NCBI RefSeq assembly: GCF_008973465.1 | Contig: NZ_WBXN01000004.1 | Span: 3,884,501 to 3,948,500, forward strand | DNA: 64,000 nucleotides | Reading direction: 5' to 3' | From: Streptomyces sp. SS1-1 | GTDB taxonomy: Bacteria; Actinomycetota; Actinomycetes; Streptomycetales; Streptomycetaceae | Shown: piece by piece, positions 41,978 to 50,224 of the stretch | Position numbering within the stretch: position 1 is the first letter of the stretch | Layout of the letters: each line of letters opens with the position of its first letter | Position numbers and translations under genes: made by a program | Notes under the pieces: generated by a model | Seen by the model: only the letters and a program-made list of their open reading frames with translations | Databases searched by the model: none | Told to the model about the DNA's origin: nothing

Positions 41978-42399
41978 TCACACCTTCCTGACGACGATCG
42001 TGTCCGGGACCAGCTTCTCCAGGTCGTCGACGTCCGAGGTGAAGACGGTGACCCGCCCCCTCCGCTGTCGCGCGATGACGGCGAGCACGGCATCGACCGC
42101 GTGCTTGTGGCCGTGCGACTTGGCGTCGGCCAGAAGTCGACGTGCCTGGCGGGCCTCGTCCTTACCGATGTCGACGACCTGGAGCCGGGACAGCACCCAG
42201 TCCCAGCGCTGCTCGGTCGTGCTGCCGTCGTACGCCTCGACCAGGGCGGGGACGTCACCACGTCGGCCTCCCCGCGTGCCGCGAGGTCGAGCCAGGCGAT
42301 CATCCTCCGGTCGCCGCGTACCGCAAGGGACAGAGCTTCACAGCCCAGGACGAAGACGCGGAGGGGCCGCTGCCCCTGCTCTCCGGCTCGCTTCCTCAC
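41978..42399 (-). pseudogene. PIN-domain toxin gene broken by a one-base frameshift
   Basis: From GTG 42399 the frame reads RVFVLGCEALSLAVRGD, then RRMIAWLDLAAR and GEADVVTSP, after which it leaves frame. The following frame continues ALVEAYDGSTTEQRWDWVL and on to the natural end HAVDAVLAVIARQ ... SDVDDLEKLVPDTIVVRKV at 41978. The shift lies at the GGGG run 42248-42251 (plus strand), consistent with loss of one base. In addition the first catalytic Asp expected after VFVL is Gly. The gene overlaps its small upstream partner by 4 bp, like a TA pair. Part of the C-terminus could still be made from an internal ATG at 42196. Confidence 0.8.
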
Positions 42400-42557
42400 G
42401 CAGCCTCTCCGGCGTCGCGCTTTCCGGCGGTTCGACGCAGCTGGTGTTCGGCGTCGAGTTCGTCCAGCTCTGCGAGCGCTGCCGCGTACTCGTCCTCGGT
42501 GATGGGGCCGTGCTCTTCCTGCAGCCAGTCGCATGCGTGCGAGGGGCACACCGGCAT
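42396..42557 (-). CDS. small partner protein of the broken PIN gene, possible antitoxin
   Basis: About 53 residues from ATG 42557 (an ATG at 42644 would give 82; the start is uncertain). Sequence MPVCPSHACDWLQEEHGP then an acidic helix, ITEDEYAAALAELDELDAEHQLRR. No DNA-binding motif is visible. The GTGA overlap with the PIN gene is the only reason to call it an antitoxin. Confidence 0.5.
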   Translation of the reverse strand: MPVCPSHACDWLQEEHGPITEDEYAAALAELDELDAEHQLRRTAGKRDAGEAA

Positions 42558-42646
42558 GCGCTGGGGCGACCGCGGCAGGCCAAAAAGAGGGCGGCGCGGT
42601 AGCCTGATCAACTTCGTCCGGCCCTCTGTTTGGCCCCCGGGCATGA

Positions 42647-42683
42647 CAGAGGGCCTGGTGCCACTTGCACACCAGGCCCTCTG
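42647..42683 (-). terminator. terminator hairpin of the tRNA-Pro gene
   Basis: The 14-base arm at 42647-42660 pairs perfectly with 42670-42683 around a 9-base loop. It starts 8 bp past the tRNA 3' end in the direction of tRNA transcription. Confidence 0.85.
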
Positions 42684-42690
42684 ACCAGCG

Positions 42691-42764
42691 TCGGGGTGGC
42701 GGGATTTGAACCCACGACCTCTTCGTCCCGAACGAAGCGCGCTGCCAAGCTGCGCTACACCCCG
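42691..42764 (-). tRNA. tRNA-Pro (anticodon CGG)
   Basis: A full cloverleaf is readable on the minus strand: acceptor CGGGGTG/CACCCCG, D arm with AGCTTGGCAG, anticodon stem CTTCG/CGAAG with loop TTCGGGA (anticodon CGG, reading CCG), T arm with GGTTCAAATCC, discriminator A. CCA is not encoded. 74 nt. Confidence 0.97.
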
Positions 42765-42797
42765 ATGTCGCTGCTTGTCGCGGCGACGTCGTTTACT

Positions 42798-43619
42798 TTA
42801 GCCCACCGGTGGCTGGAGACGAAATCCGGTTTGTGAGCGGTGGTGGACGCGGCCGCGCAGCGGGTTCGGGCGGACGTGGTCCAGGGCGACCAGGAGGAGG
42901 GCCAGGGCGTACATCGCCAGGCCCAGGAGCAGCGCGTTGCCCAGGACGGTCTTGAGGCCGTGGCTGGAGACGTCGAGGAAGGGGTAGAGGTAGCGGGTCG
43001 GCTCGGCGGGGGTCAGGAACTCGCCTCTGAAGAGGACGAAGGCCAGGTAGGCCACCGGGTAGAGGAGCCAGGGCGCGGCCTGGCGCAGGTGCAGGTCGCG
43101 TGGGGGTGTGAGGAGCAGCCAGTCCAGCAGGGCCGCCAGGGGCGTCACCGTGTGCAGGATCTGGGTCGTCAGCGCGTGCCAGCCCGTCGGGTCGGTCGCC
43201 TCGCCCGTGAGGACGCCGGGCAGCGGGGTGATAGGACTCGCGCTGCTCGCCAGGAGCAGGTGGTAGACCAGGCCCGTGATCAGGGCGTAGAGCAGGGTCG
43301 CCCCGGTCAGGGACGAGGGGAGGGGGCGGCGGGCCGTCCAGGCGAGGCGGGCCGACGCGGCGAAGACCAGGGCCAGGAGGATGTTGCTCTGGATCGCGAA
43401 GTGACTCAGGAGACGCAGGGGGCTGCCCAGGGTCAGTTCGATCATCACCGCCACCGCCGCAAGGGTCGCGATGAGCAGGCGAAACGCTGCCGTCAGGCGG
43501 CGGGGCGCCGGTGTCGCCACCGCCGTCGCGGGGACGTGCGACGGCATCAGTATGGGCACGCCCGGTATCGCGGGCAGATCCGGGATGTCCCTGGGTATCG
43601 GGGGTATCGGGGCGCTCAT
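42798..43619 (-). CDS. Pr6Pr-family integral membrane protein
   Basis: 273 residues from ATG 43619. After a Pro-rich tail (about 40 residues) there are six membrane helices (about 45-65, 78-98, 108-125, 150-170, 185-203, 232-255). The Pr6Pr (FAR-17a/AIG1-like) pattern is visible: LLSHFAIQSNILLALVF, LLYALITGLVYHLLL, HTVTPLAALLDWLLL, FLDVSSHGLKTVLGN. Function unknown in bacteria; distant members are lipid hydrolases. It lies upstream of, and reads into, the tRNA-Pro gene. Confidence 0.85.
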   Translation of the reverse strand: MSAPIPPIPRDIPDLPAIPGVPILMPSHVPATAVATPAPRRLTAAFRLLIATLAAVAVMIELTLGSPLRLLSHFAIQSNILLALVFAASARLAWTARRPLPSSLTGATLLYALITGLVYHLLLASSASPITPLPGVLTGEATDPTGWHALTTQILHTVTPLAALLDWLLLTPPRDLHLRQAAPWLLYPVAYLAFVLFRGEFLTPAEPTRYLYPFLDVSSHGLKTVLGNALLLGLAMYALALLLVALDHVRPNPLRGRVHHRSQTGFRLQPPVG

Positions 43620-43702
43620 GCACCTCACGCTAGGGAGCGTGGGTGAAATGGGCGATGTGGGTGGGCCGGGTGGGTTACGGCCACATTTTTACGCCCGTGT
43701 CA

Positions 43703-43790
43703 CCCGGTCACCCGTGTCGCCCGGCCCGTCACGCGGGCGCCCGGTCACCCGTCGCCAGGGCGCCCAGGTCGCCCGCACCCGGTCACCCGT
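43703..43790. repeat. CCCGGTCACCCGT repeated three times at 37-38 bp intervals
   Basis: Exact 13-base copies at 43703, 43740 and 43778, within the gap between the metallophosphoesterase and Pr6Pr genes. The rest of the gap is similar GGGTGAC-type low complexity. Confidence 0.7.
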
Positions 43791-43823
43791 CACCAAGCCC
43801 CCCGGTCCCCCCGGACACGCCCC

Positions 43824-44750
43824 CTACTCCCGCCCCACCAACGTCAGCAACGTCGCCTCCGGCGGGCAGGCGAAGCGGAACGGGGTGTAGCGGTTCGTGC
43901 CGCAGCCCGCCGAGACGTGGAGGTAGGACCGGTGGCCGTCCGCCGTGTGCGTGGACAGGCCCCTCGCCCGGTCCGTGTCCAGGTCGCAGTTGGTGACCAG
44001 GGCGCCGTAGAGGGGGACGCGCAGCTGGCCGCCGTGCGTGTGGCCGGCCAGGATCAGCGGGTAGCCGTCGGCCGTGTACGCGTCCAGGACGCGCAGGTAC
44101 GGCGCGTGCACCACGCCCATCGCGAAGTCCGCCACGCCGGACGGGCCGCCGGCCACCTGCTCGTAGCGGTCCCGCTTGATGTGCGGGTCGTCGAGCCCCG
44201 TCAGCTCCACGGACACGCCCTCGACCTTGAGCGTCCCGCGCGTGTTCGTCAGGTTGAGCCAGCCCGCCGTGTCGAAGCCCTCCCGCAGGTCCTCCCACGG
44301 ATTGTGGATCGCGCCGACCGCGGGCGCGTTGCCGTTCAGGCCGTGCCGGCCCTGGGCCTTCTCCAGCAGGTAGCGGGCGGGGTTGCGCAGCTTTGGGCCG
44401 TAGTAGTCGTTGGAGCCGAACACGTACGCGCCGGGGAACTCCATCAGCGGGCCCAGCGCGTCCAGCACCTCCGGCACGCCCTCCGGGTCGGACAGGTTGT
44501 CGCCCGTGTTGATCACGAAGTCGGGGCGCAGCCCGGCCAGGGAGCGCAGCCAGCGCTGCTTCTTGCGCTGCCCGCCGACCATGTGGATGTCGGAGACCTG
44601 GAGCACGCGCAGGGGGCGCATGCCGGCCGGGAGGACGGGGACCGTCACCCGTCGCAGGCGGAAGGAACGGGCCTCGAAACCGGCCGAGTAGAGCAGACCG
44701 GCGGCGCCGACCGCCGTGATGCCAAGGGGTACTCCGTATCGCGCGCGCAT
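43824..44750 (-). CDS. membrane-anchored metallophosphoesterase
   Basis: 308 residues from ATG 44750. The N-terminal hydrophobic helix (GVPLGITAVGAAGLLYSAG) acts as anchor or signal. Calcineurin-like motifs follow in order: QVSDIHM, NTGDNLSD, FGSNDYYG and LAGHTHGGQ, giving the two-metal site. No other domain. It starts the block also seen next to ponA2 in mycobacteria (Rv3683). The substrate is unknown; related proteins act on nucleotides or envelope phospholipids. Confidence 0.92.
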   Translation of the reverse strand: MRARYGVPLGITAVGAAGLLYSAGFEARSFRLRRVTVPVLPAGMRPLRVLQVSDIHMVGGQRKKQRWLRSLAGLRPDFVINTGDNLSDPEGVPEVLDALGPLMEFPGAYVFGSNDYYGPKLRNPARYLLEKAQGRHGLNGNAPAVGAIHNPWEDLREGFDTAGWLNLTNTRGTLKVEGVSVELTGLDDPHIKRDRYEQVAGGPSGVADFAMGVVHAPYLRVLDAYTADGYPLILAGHTHGGQLRVPLYGALVTNCDLDTDRARGLSTHTADGHRSYLHVSAGCGTNRYTPFRFACPPEATLLTLVGRE

Positions 44751-44891
44751 ACGAACATGGTGTCAGACCTCGGAAGTGCCCCGCGCCCGGCGGTCCCTGA
44801 CCGGCCACGCCAGCACCCGGTACGGCCTTCTGGCGCAGCTCCCTTGAAATCAAGGGGCGTTCCGGCCCCCGCACCTGCGACAATCGGACAC

Positions 44892-45356
44892 ATGACCACG
44901 CTCAAGTCGAAGCTGCAGGAAGACCTCAACGCCGCGATCAAGGAGCGCGACGAGCTCCGCTCCTCGACGCTCCGGCTGACGCTCGCCGCGATCACCAAGG
45001 AGGAGGTCGCCGGCAAGACCAAGCGCGAGCTCTCCGACGACGAGGTGCAGAAGGTGATCACCCGCGAGGCGAAGAAGCGCCGTGAGGCCGCCGAGGCGTT
45101 CGCGCAGGGTGGGCGTGCGGAGCAGGCCGAGCGGGAGAAGGCGGAGGGCGAGGTCCTCGCCGCGTACCTGCCGAAGCAGCTCAGCGACGACGAGCTGAAC
45201 CAGATCGTGGCGCAGGCCGTCGAGGAGGCCAAGGCCGCCGGTGCCGAGGGTCCGCGGGCCATGGGTGCCGTCATGAAGATCGTGAACCCGAAGGTGGCGG
45301 GCCAGGCGGAGGGCGGCCGGGTCGCCGCCGCGGTGAAGAAGCTTCTCGCCGGCTGA
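44892..45356 (+). CDS. GatB/YqeY-domain protein
   Basis: 154 residues from ATG 44892. All helical, rich in Lys and Glu (LKSKLQEDLNAAIKERDELRSSTLRLTLAAI, REAKKRREAAEAF), ending in the GatB-tail-like domain AMGAVMKIVNPKVAGQAEGGRVAAAVKKLL. The domain is shared with the tRNA-dependent amidotransferase GatB, but the stand-alone protein has no known role. It is divergent from the metallophosphoesterase gene and convergent with the PBP gene. Confidence 0.95.
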   Translation: MTTLKSKLQEDLNAAIKERDELRSSTLRLTLAAITKEEVAGKTKRELSDDEVQKVITREAKKRREAAEAFAQGGRAEQAEREKAEGEVLAAYLPKQLSDDELNQIVAQAVEEAKAAGAEGPRAMGAVMKIVNPKVAGQAEGGRVAAAVKKLLAG

Positions 45357-45396
45357 GGGGTGCGGCGGGGCCGCATCAGGTACGGCGAGGTACGGC

Positions 45397-45428
45397 GAAG
45401 GGGCCCGGCATCTGTGCCGGGCCCCTTC
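45397..45428. terminator. bidirectional terminator hairpin
   Basis: A 14-bp perfect stem (45397-45410 with 45415-45428) and a TCTG loop, between the convergent yqeY and PBP genes. Confidence 0.9.
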
Positions 45429-45449
45429 GTTCGTCACTCGCGCCGCGCG

Positions 45450-47750
45450 TCAGCCGCGCCCCCCGGTCCCGTTCCCGTTCGACTGGCCGCGCCAGAAGCC
45501 CTCCGGGAGGGAGATGGTCGGGTCCGGCTCGGGGCCGCCGTTGCCCCCGTTGCCGTTGCCGCCGTCGTTGGCTCCGCCGACCAGGCCGCCGATGAAGCGG
45601 TCGCCGTTGCCGTTGTCGTGGCCACGCCCGTGGTCGTCGTCACCGTCGTCGTCCCCGCGGCCGTGCTCCCGGTCCTCGTCCTCGTCCGGGATGTGCACGG
45701 TGTGGAACTGCTCGGCCGGCTTGCCCTCCAGCGCGCCCGACATCGCGTCGCGCCAGATCGGGCCCGGGACCCGGCCGCCGTAGACCAGGTCGTGGTACTG
45801 GCCGCCGATGTAGATGTTGCGCATCTTGACCTTCTGGGTGGCGCTGCCGACCCAGACCGCGCCCGAGAGGTTCGGGGTGTAGCCCACGAACCAGGCGTTG
45901 CGGCGCTCGTCCGTCGTACCGGTCTTGCCCGCGCTCTGCCGGGACGTGAGACCGGCCTCCTTACCGGTACCGGAGTCGACCACGCCCTGCAGCAGGCTGT
46001 TGACCGTGTCGGCGGTCTTCTCGGACATCGCCCGCGAGCACGTCGACTTCGGCACCTCCAGCGACTTCTGCTGGTCGCCGACCTTCTGCGTGATGGCCTC
46101 GATGGCGACCGGCGTGCAGTACATGCCGCGGGAGGCGAAGGCGGCGTACGCGCTCGCCATGGTCAGCGGGGAGAGGCCGACCGAGCCGAGGGCGATGGCG
46201 GGCCGCTCGGGGAGCTTGTCCCCGTTGCCCTGGCGGACCTGGAGGTGGTCCGTCATGTCGACGACCGGGCACAGGCCGATGTCGGCGATCATCTGCACGA
46301 AGTAGGTGTTGACCGACAGCTCCATCGCCTTGCGCAGGCGGTACGGGCCGTGCTCCGACTCGCTCTCGTTCTCCAGCTTCTCGCCGCGCAGGTTGGTCCA
46401 CGGCTTGTCGTCGCACGTCTGGACCGGGCTCGGGTACTGCATCTGGTACGGCGAGGAGTACTCCTGCGTCGGCGGGCGGCCCTCCTCCAGGGCGGCCGCG
46501 GCCACGAACGGCTTGAACGTCGAACCGGTCGGGAAGCCGAAGTTGGAACCGCCGTACGCCGCGTCAACCGAGTAGTTCAGCTCGGTCTGGTTCTTGCCGG
46601 AGCCGTACGGCTTCGACTGGCCCATGCCGAGGATCTTGCCGGTGCCGGGCTCGACCAGGGTGGCCGCCGCGGCGACCTTGTCCGACTTGTAGACGTGCTG
46701 CTTGAGCGAGGACTGGACCGACTTCTGGGACTTCGGGTCCATCGTCGTCTTGATCGTCAGACCGCCGCGGTTCCAGATCTTGGCGCGCGCCTCGCGGTTC
46801 TTCCCGAAGACCGGGTCGTTGAGGAAGACGTGCTTGACGTACTCGCAGAAGAAACTGGCGCCCTTGACGGCGGTGATGCAGCCGTTCTCCGGGCGGCGGA
46901 CCTTGAGGCCCAGCGGGGCCTTCTTGGCCGCGTCGGCCTCCTCCTGCGAGACGTCACCGAGGTCGGCCATGCGCTGCAGGACGACATTGCGCCGCTTGGT
47001 GGCCTCGGCCTCGTCGTTGATCGGGTCGTACCGGCTGGGCGACTGCACGATGCCGGCGAGCAGCGCCGCGTCCTGGAGCTTCAGGTCCTTGGCGGACTTC
47101 GAGAAGTAGCGCTGGGCGGCGGCCTCGACGCCGTACGCCTGCTGGCCGAAGAACGTGATGTTCAGGTAGTTCTCGAGGATCTTCTTCTTGCCGAGCTCCT
47201 CCTCGACCTGGATCGCGTACTTCAGCTCCTTGATCTTGCGGCCGAGGGTCTGCTGGGTGGCCTGCGCGACCTTCGTCGGGTCGTCGCCGGCCTCCTCCAC
47301 GAAGACGTTCTTCACGTACTGCTGGGTGAGCGTCGAGGCGCCCTCGGAGACGCCGCCGCTCTGCGCGTTCTTGTTGAGGGCGCGCAGGATGCCCTTCAGG
47401 TCGACCGCGCCGTGCTGGTAGAAGCGGGCGTCCTCGATCGCGACGATCGCCTTCTGCATGTACGGCGAGATGTCCTTGAGCTCCAGCACCGTACGGTCGC
47501 GCGAGTAGACGGAGGCGATCATGCCGCCCTCGGCGTCCAGGATCGTGGTCCGCTGGCTCAGCGGCGGCGTCTTGAGGTTGGCCGGGAGTTCGTCGAAGCT
47601 CTCGACCGACCCCTTCGCCGCGAGCCCCAGCGCGCCGACGGCGGGCAGCGCGATGCCCGCCAGCACGGCTCCGGCGAGCACACTGACACCGAGGAACTTG
47701 GCGGCCTGCTGCGTTGGCGACAGACCACCGCCCGAGCGCTTCTTTGGCAT
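45450..47750 (-). CDS. bifunctional class A penicillin-binding protein (PonA type)
   Basis: 766 residues. Membrane helix at about 18-43. The GT51 domain (about 70-250) has EDARFYQHGAVD (E106), TLTQQYVKNVF and ENYLNITFFG. The transpeptidase domain (about 350-660) has STFK at 410-413, SVN and KTGT at 609-612. The C-terminal tail is rich in Asp, Gly, His and Asn. It polymerises and cross-links peptidoglycan outside the membrane. There is no PASTA domain. Divergent from wblA with a 479-bp gap, matching the ponA2-whiB4 pairing in mycobacteria. Confidence 0.96.
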   Translation of the reverse strand: MPKKRSGGGLSPTQQAAKFLGVSVLAGAVLAGIALPAVGALGLAAKGSVESFDELPANLKTPPLSQRTTILDAEGGMIASVYSRDRTVLELKDISPYMQKAIVAIEDARFYQHGAVDLKGILRALNKNAQSGGVSEGASTLTQQYVKNVFVEEAGDDPTKVAQATQQTLGRKIKELKYAIQVEEELGKKKILENYLNITFFGQQAYGVEAAAQRYFSKSAKDLKLQDAALLAGIVQSPSRYDPINDEAEATKRRNVVLQRMADLGDVSQEEADAAKKAPLGLKVRRPENGCITAVKGASFFCEYVKHVFLNDPVFGKNREARAKIWNRGGLTIKTTMDPKSQKSVQSSLKQHVYKSDKVAAAATLVEPGTGKILGMGQSKPYGSGKNQTELNYSVDAAYGGSNFGFPTGSTFKPFVAAAALEEGRPPTQEYSSPYQMQYPSPVQTCDDKPWTNLRGEKLENESESEHGPYRLRKAMELSVNTYFVQMIADIGLCPVVDMTDHLQVRQGNGDKLPERPAIALGSVGLSPLTMASAYAAFASRGMYCTPVAIEAITQKVGDQQKSLEVPKSTCSRAMSEKTADTVNSLLQGVVDSGTGKEAGLTSRQSAGKTGTTDERRNAWFVGYTPNLSGAVWVGSATQKVKMRNIYIGGQYHDLVYGGRVPGPIWRDAMSGALEGKPAEQFHTVHIPDEDEDREHGRGDDDGDDDHGRGHDNGNGDRFIGGLVGGANDGGNGNGGNGGPEPDPTISLPEGFWRGQSNGNGTGGRG

Positions 47751-48229
47751 GGGGGAAGCCTAAACCGTAGACATGAGCGAACCGAGGGCCGACCGTGCCA
47801 GGTCATGGCATGGCGGGGTGACGCGGGCCACGGTGCCTCCCGATTCGCCGGACAGGCGCACAGGCCTTGGCCTAAGCTGCTCTCAACTGTCACAGCGGTG
47901 CGGCCACGTATCAATACGTCCGGCGACCCCGAATCGTTCCGGAGATCCCGACTTTTCTGGTGGGGGCGTGTCCGAAACCGCCTCGTGTGTCATCCGGCGT
48001 CCGTTGTGGCGCAAGGTAACTGTCCCGGTTTGCCGGGAAGGTCGCGCATGTCGCCAGCTCACTCCCCCGGGTGATCTGCCGCTTACCCATAGTCCGTTCG
48101 GACCATTCAAGATTGGGCCCGCTGGGGGTGTTGCGCTGTGCCCACCTTCCGTAACGTCCTCAACTGGCGGCGGTGAATATGCCGCTGCCGCCGTGGGGGA
48201 GCCTCGATTCGGGAGAGGACGGCGCCGGT
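47751..48229. other. long divergent control region of the PBP and wblA genes
   Basis: 479 bp without a gene I can support. It contains a GTCCG-TT-CGGAC palindrome (48092-48103) next to a CATAGT that could be a wblA -10 box, leaving a leader of over 100 bases. wblA genes of streptomycetes are known for long leaders and tight developmental control. Confidence 0.6.
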
Positions 48230-48568
48230 ATGGGCTGGGTAGTCGACTGGAGTGCGCAGGCGGCCTGCCGCACTACCGATCCGGATGAACTGTTCGTTCA
48301 GGGAGCAGCGCAGAACAGGGCCAAGGCGGTGTGCACCGGCTGCCCGGTGCGTACGGAGTGCCTGGCGGACGCGCTCGACAACCGCGTCGAGTTCGGTGTG
48401 TGGGGAGGCATGACGGAGCGGGAGCGCCGCGCACTGCTGCGCCGGCGGCCCACCGTGACCTCGTGGCGCCGACTGCTGGAGACGGCGCGCACGGAGTACG
48501 AGCGGGGAGCGGGACTGCTGCCCCTCGACGACGACGAGGTGTACGAGGACTACGCGGCCGTCGGCTGA
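48230..48568 (+). CDS. wblA: WhiB-like regulator WblA
   Basis: 112 residues from ATG 48230; longer starts exist, but this gives the conserved MGWVVDWSAQAAC start. The four iron-sulfur Cys are present (DWSAQAACRT, AVCTGCPVRTECLADAL), then the GVWGG turn and the basic helix TERERRALLRRRP. Length and sequence match the Streptomyces WblA type, a developmental and antibiotic-production regulator carrying an oxygen/NO-sensitive cluster. It is next to two ArsA-like ATPase genes, as whiB4 is in mycobacteria. Confidence 0.96.
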   Translation: MGWVVDWSAQAACRTTDPDELFVQGAAQNRAKAVCTGCPVRTECLADALDNRVEFGVWGGMTERERRALLRRRPTVTSWRRLLETARTEYERGAGLLPLDDDEVYEDYAAVG

Positions 48569-48626
48569 GAGCGGCTGTCCGCTGAGAGCAGCCGTCGGCT
48601 GAGAGCGGTCGTCGGCTGAGACGCGG
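48559..48626. repeat. four 17-bp tandem repeats spanning the wblA stop codon
   Basis: Units at 48559, 48576, 48593 and 48610 follow CGTCGGCTGAGAGCGGC with a few changes. The first unit contains the wblA TGA, so repeat expansion has occurred exactly at the gene end. Confidence 0.8.
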
Positions 48627-48635
48627 CCGGTCACC

Positions 48636-48660
48636 GGGCCCCGATACAGGGACGGGGCCC
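48636..48660 (+). terminator. wblA terminator hairpin
   Basis: GGGCCCCG (48636-48643) pairs with CGGGGCCC (48653-48660), with a 9-base loop. It lies between the convergent wblA and ArsA-like genes. Confidence 0.7.
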
Positions 48661-48720
48661 AGCGGGCCGTGCCGTGTCCGGGCGCGCCCACAAGGGCGCG
48701 TCAGGCCGCTTCGGGACGCG

Positions 48721-50166
48721 TCAGGCTTCGGGCCCCTGGGCAGGTGGCTCGGGGTCCGGGAGCTCCGGCCGGTTGGCCGCGAGCCGGTTTCCGATGTCCC
48801 GCAGCCCGGCCAGGTCGTGCACGTCACCGGGCAGCGCGGCCACTTCGGCCACCGCCACCTCGGGGTGGAGCGCGGCGAAACGGTCGCGCGTGCGCTGCTC
48901 GCGGGAGAGCAGTTGCATACGTTCGGCGTGCAGCCTCAGCAGGCCGGCCGTGAGTTGGTCGACGGTCCGCTCCACATGCGGATCGTCGGTCTCGGGCTGG
49001 TCGGTGGCCGCGATGCGCTCCATGTCCGTGGCGGCGGGGGAGCCTGCGTCGGGAGCTGGTGCCTCGGGAGCGGCCGTGTCTGAACTGTCGTACGTGTCGG
49101 GGGAGTTACGAAGACCAGCTTTCCCGGCCTCCTGATCCACAATGCGGGGCTCTTCAAGATTTTCCGCGGCGGCGAGCGCCCGCTCGGCCGACAGACGGTC
49201 GGCGCCGCTGCCGTGGACCCGGTTGAGCACCAGTCCGGCGAGCGGCATGTCCTCGGCGGCCAGCCGCTCCACGAAGTACGCGGCCTCCCGCAGCGCGTCC
49301 CGCTCCGGTGCGGCCACCACCAGGAACGCCGTGCCGGGCGCCTGGAGCAGCTTGTACGTGGCGTCCGCGCGCGTGCGGAAGCCGCCGAACATCGAGTCCA
49401 TCGCGGCCACGAACGTCTGCACGTCCTTCAGCAGCGGTCCGCCGAGGAGCTTGCCGAGGGCGCCGGTCATCATCGACATGCCGACGTTCAGGAACTTCAT
49501 GCCCGCGCGCCCGCCGACCTTCGCCGGGGCGAGGAGGACGCGGATCAGCTTGCCGTCCAGGAACGACCCGAGCCGCTTGGGCGCGTCCAGGAAGTCCAGC
49601 GCCGAACGGGACGGCGGGGTGTCCACGACGATGAGGTCCCACTCGTCCTTGGACCGCAGCTGGCCCAGCTTCTCCATCGCCATGTACTCCTGCGTGCCCG
49701 CGAAGCCCGCCGAGAGCGACTGGTAGAAGGGGTTGCCCAGGATGGCGGCCGCGCGCTCCGGGTCCGCGTGCGCCTCGACGATCTCGTCGAAGGTGCGCTT
49801 CATGTCGAGCATCATGGCGTGCAGCTCGCCGGTGCCCTCGACGCCCTTCACGCGGCGCGGGGTGTTGTCCAGCGAGTCGATGCCCATGGACTGGGCGAGC
49901 CGGCGGGCCGGGTCGATGGTCAGCACGACCACCTTCCGGCCCCGTTCGGCGGCCCGCAGGCCCAGCGCCGCCGCCGTCGTCGTCTTGCCGACGCCGCCCG
50001 AGCCGCAGCACACCACGATCCGGGTCGCCGGGTCGTCGAGCAGCGGGTCGAGGTCGAGCACGCGGGATGCGGAGAGGTGGTGGGGGCGGCGGACCGGATC
50101 CTGGGTCTGTTCCGGGTTCGTCCTGTGCGTCTGCCTCGGTTCCGGCTTCTGCCTCGGGCCGCTCAT
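48721..50166 (-). CDS. ArsA/Get3-like ATPase, long form
   Basis: 481 residues from ATG 50166 with GAGGGG upstream. P-loop GSGGVGKTT near 52-60, the switch region VLTIDPARRLAQSMG and VVDTPPSRSALDFLDAP. A long region follows, including a low-complexity Ala/Asp/Pro segment, that ends in a helical C-terminus. Member of the ArsA/TRC40 family, but without arsenite Cys. In mycobacteria the pair Rv3679-Rv3680 (BagA/BagB) forms a heteromer linked to glycerol/redox stress. It is 58 bp after the shorter ATPase. Confidence 0.92.
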   Translation of the reverse strand: MSGPRQKPEPRQTHRTNPEQTQDPVRRPHHLSASRVLDLDPLLDDPATRIVVCCGSGGVGKTTTAAALGLRAAERGRKVVVLTIDPARRLAQSMGIDSLDNTPRRVKGVEGTGELHAMMLDMKRTFDEIVEAHADPERAAAILGNPFYQSLSAGFAGTQEYMAMEKLGQLRSKDEWDLIVVDTPPSRSALDFLDAPKRLGSFLDGKLIRVLLAPAKVGGRAGMKFLNVGMSMMTGALGKLLGGPLLKDVQTFVAAMDSMFGGFRTRADATYKLLQAPGTAFLVVAAPERDALREAAYFVERLAAEDMPLAGLVLNRVHGSGADRLSAERALAAAENLEEPRIVDQEAGKAGLRNSPDTYDSSDTAAPEAPAPDAGSPAATDMERIAATDQPETDDPHVERTVDQLTAGLLRLHAERMQLLSREQRTRDRFAALHPEVAVAEVAALPGDVHDLAGLRDIGNRLAANRPELPDPEPPAQGPEA

Positions 50167-50224
50167 GAGTTCCCCTCTGCTTCCGGGACAGACGCCCGTG
50201 GACCAGCTTCCGACGCGCGGCGGG

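Noticed and set aside
42691..42764. tRNA-Pro as attachment site of an integrated element
   Set aside because: No integrase gene and no second copy of the tRNA 3' end seen in the window; listed only as a hypothesis.
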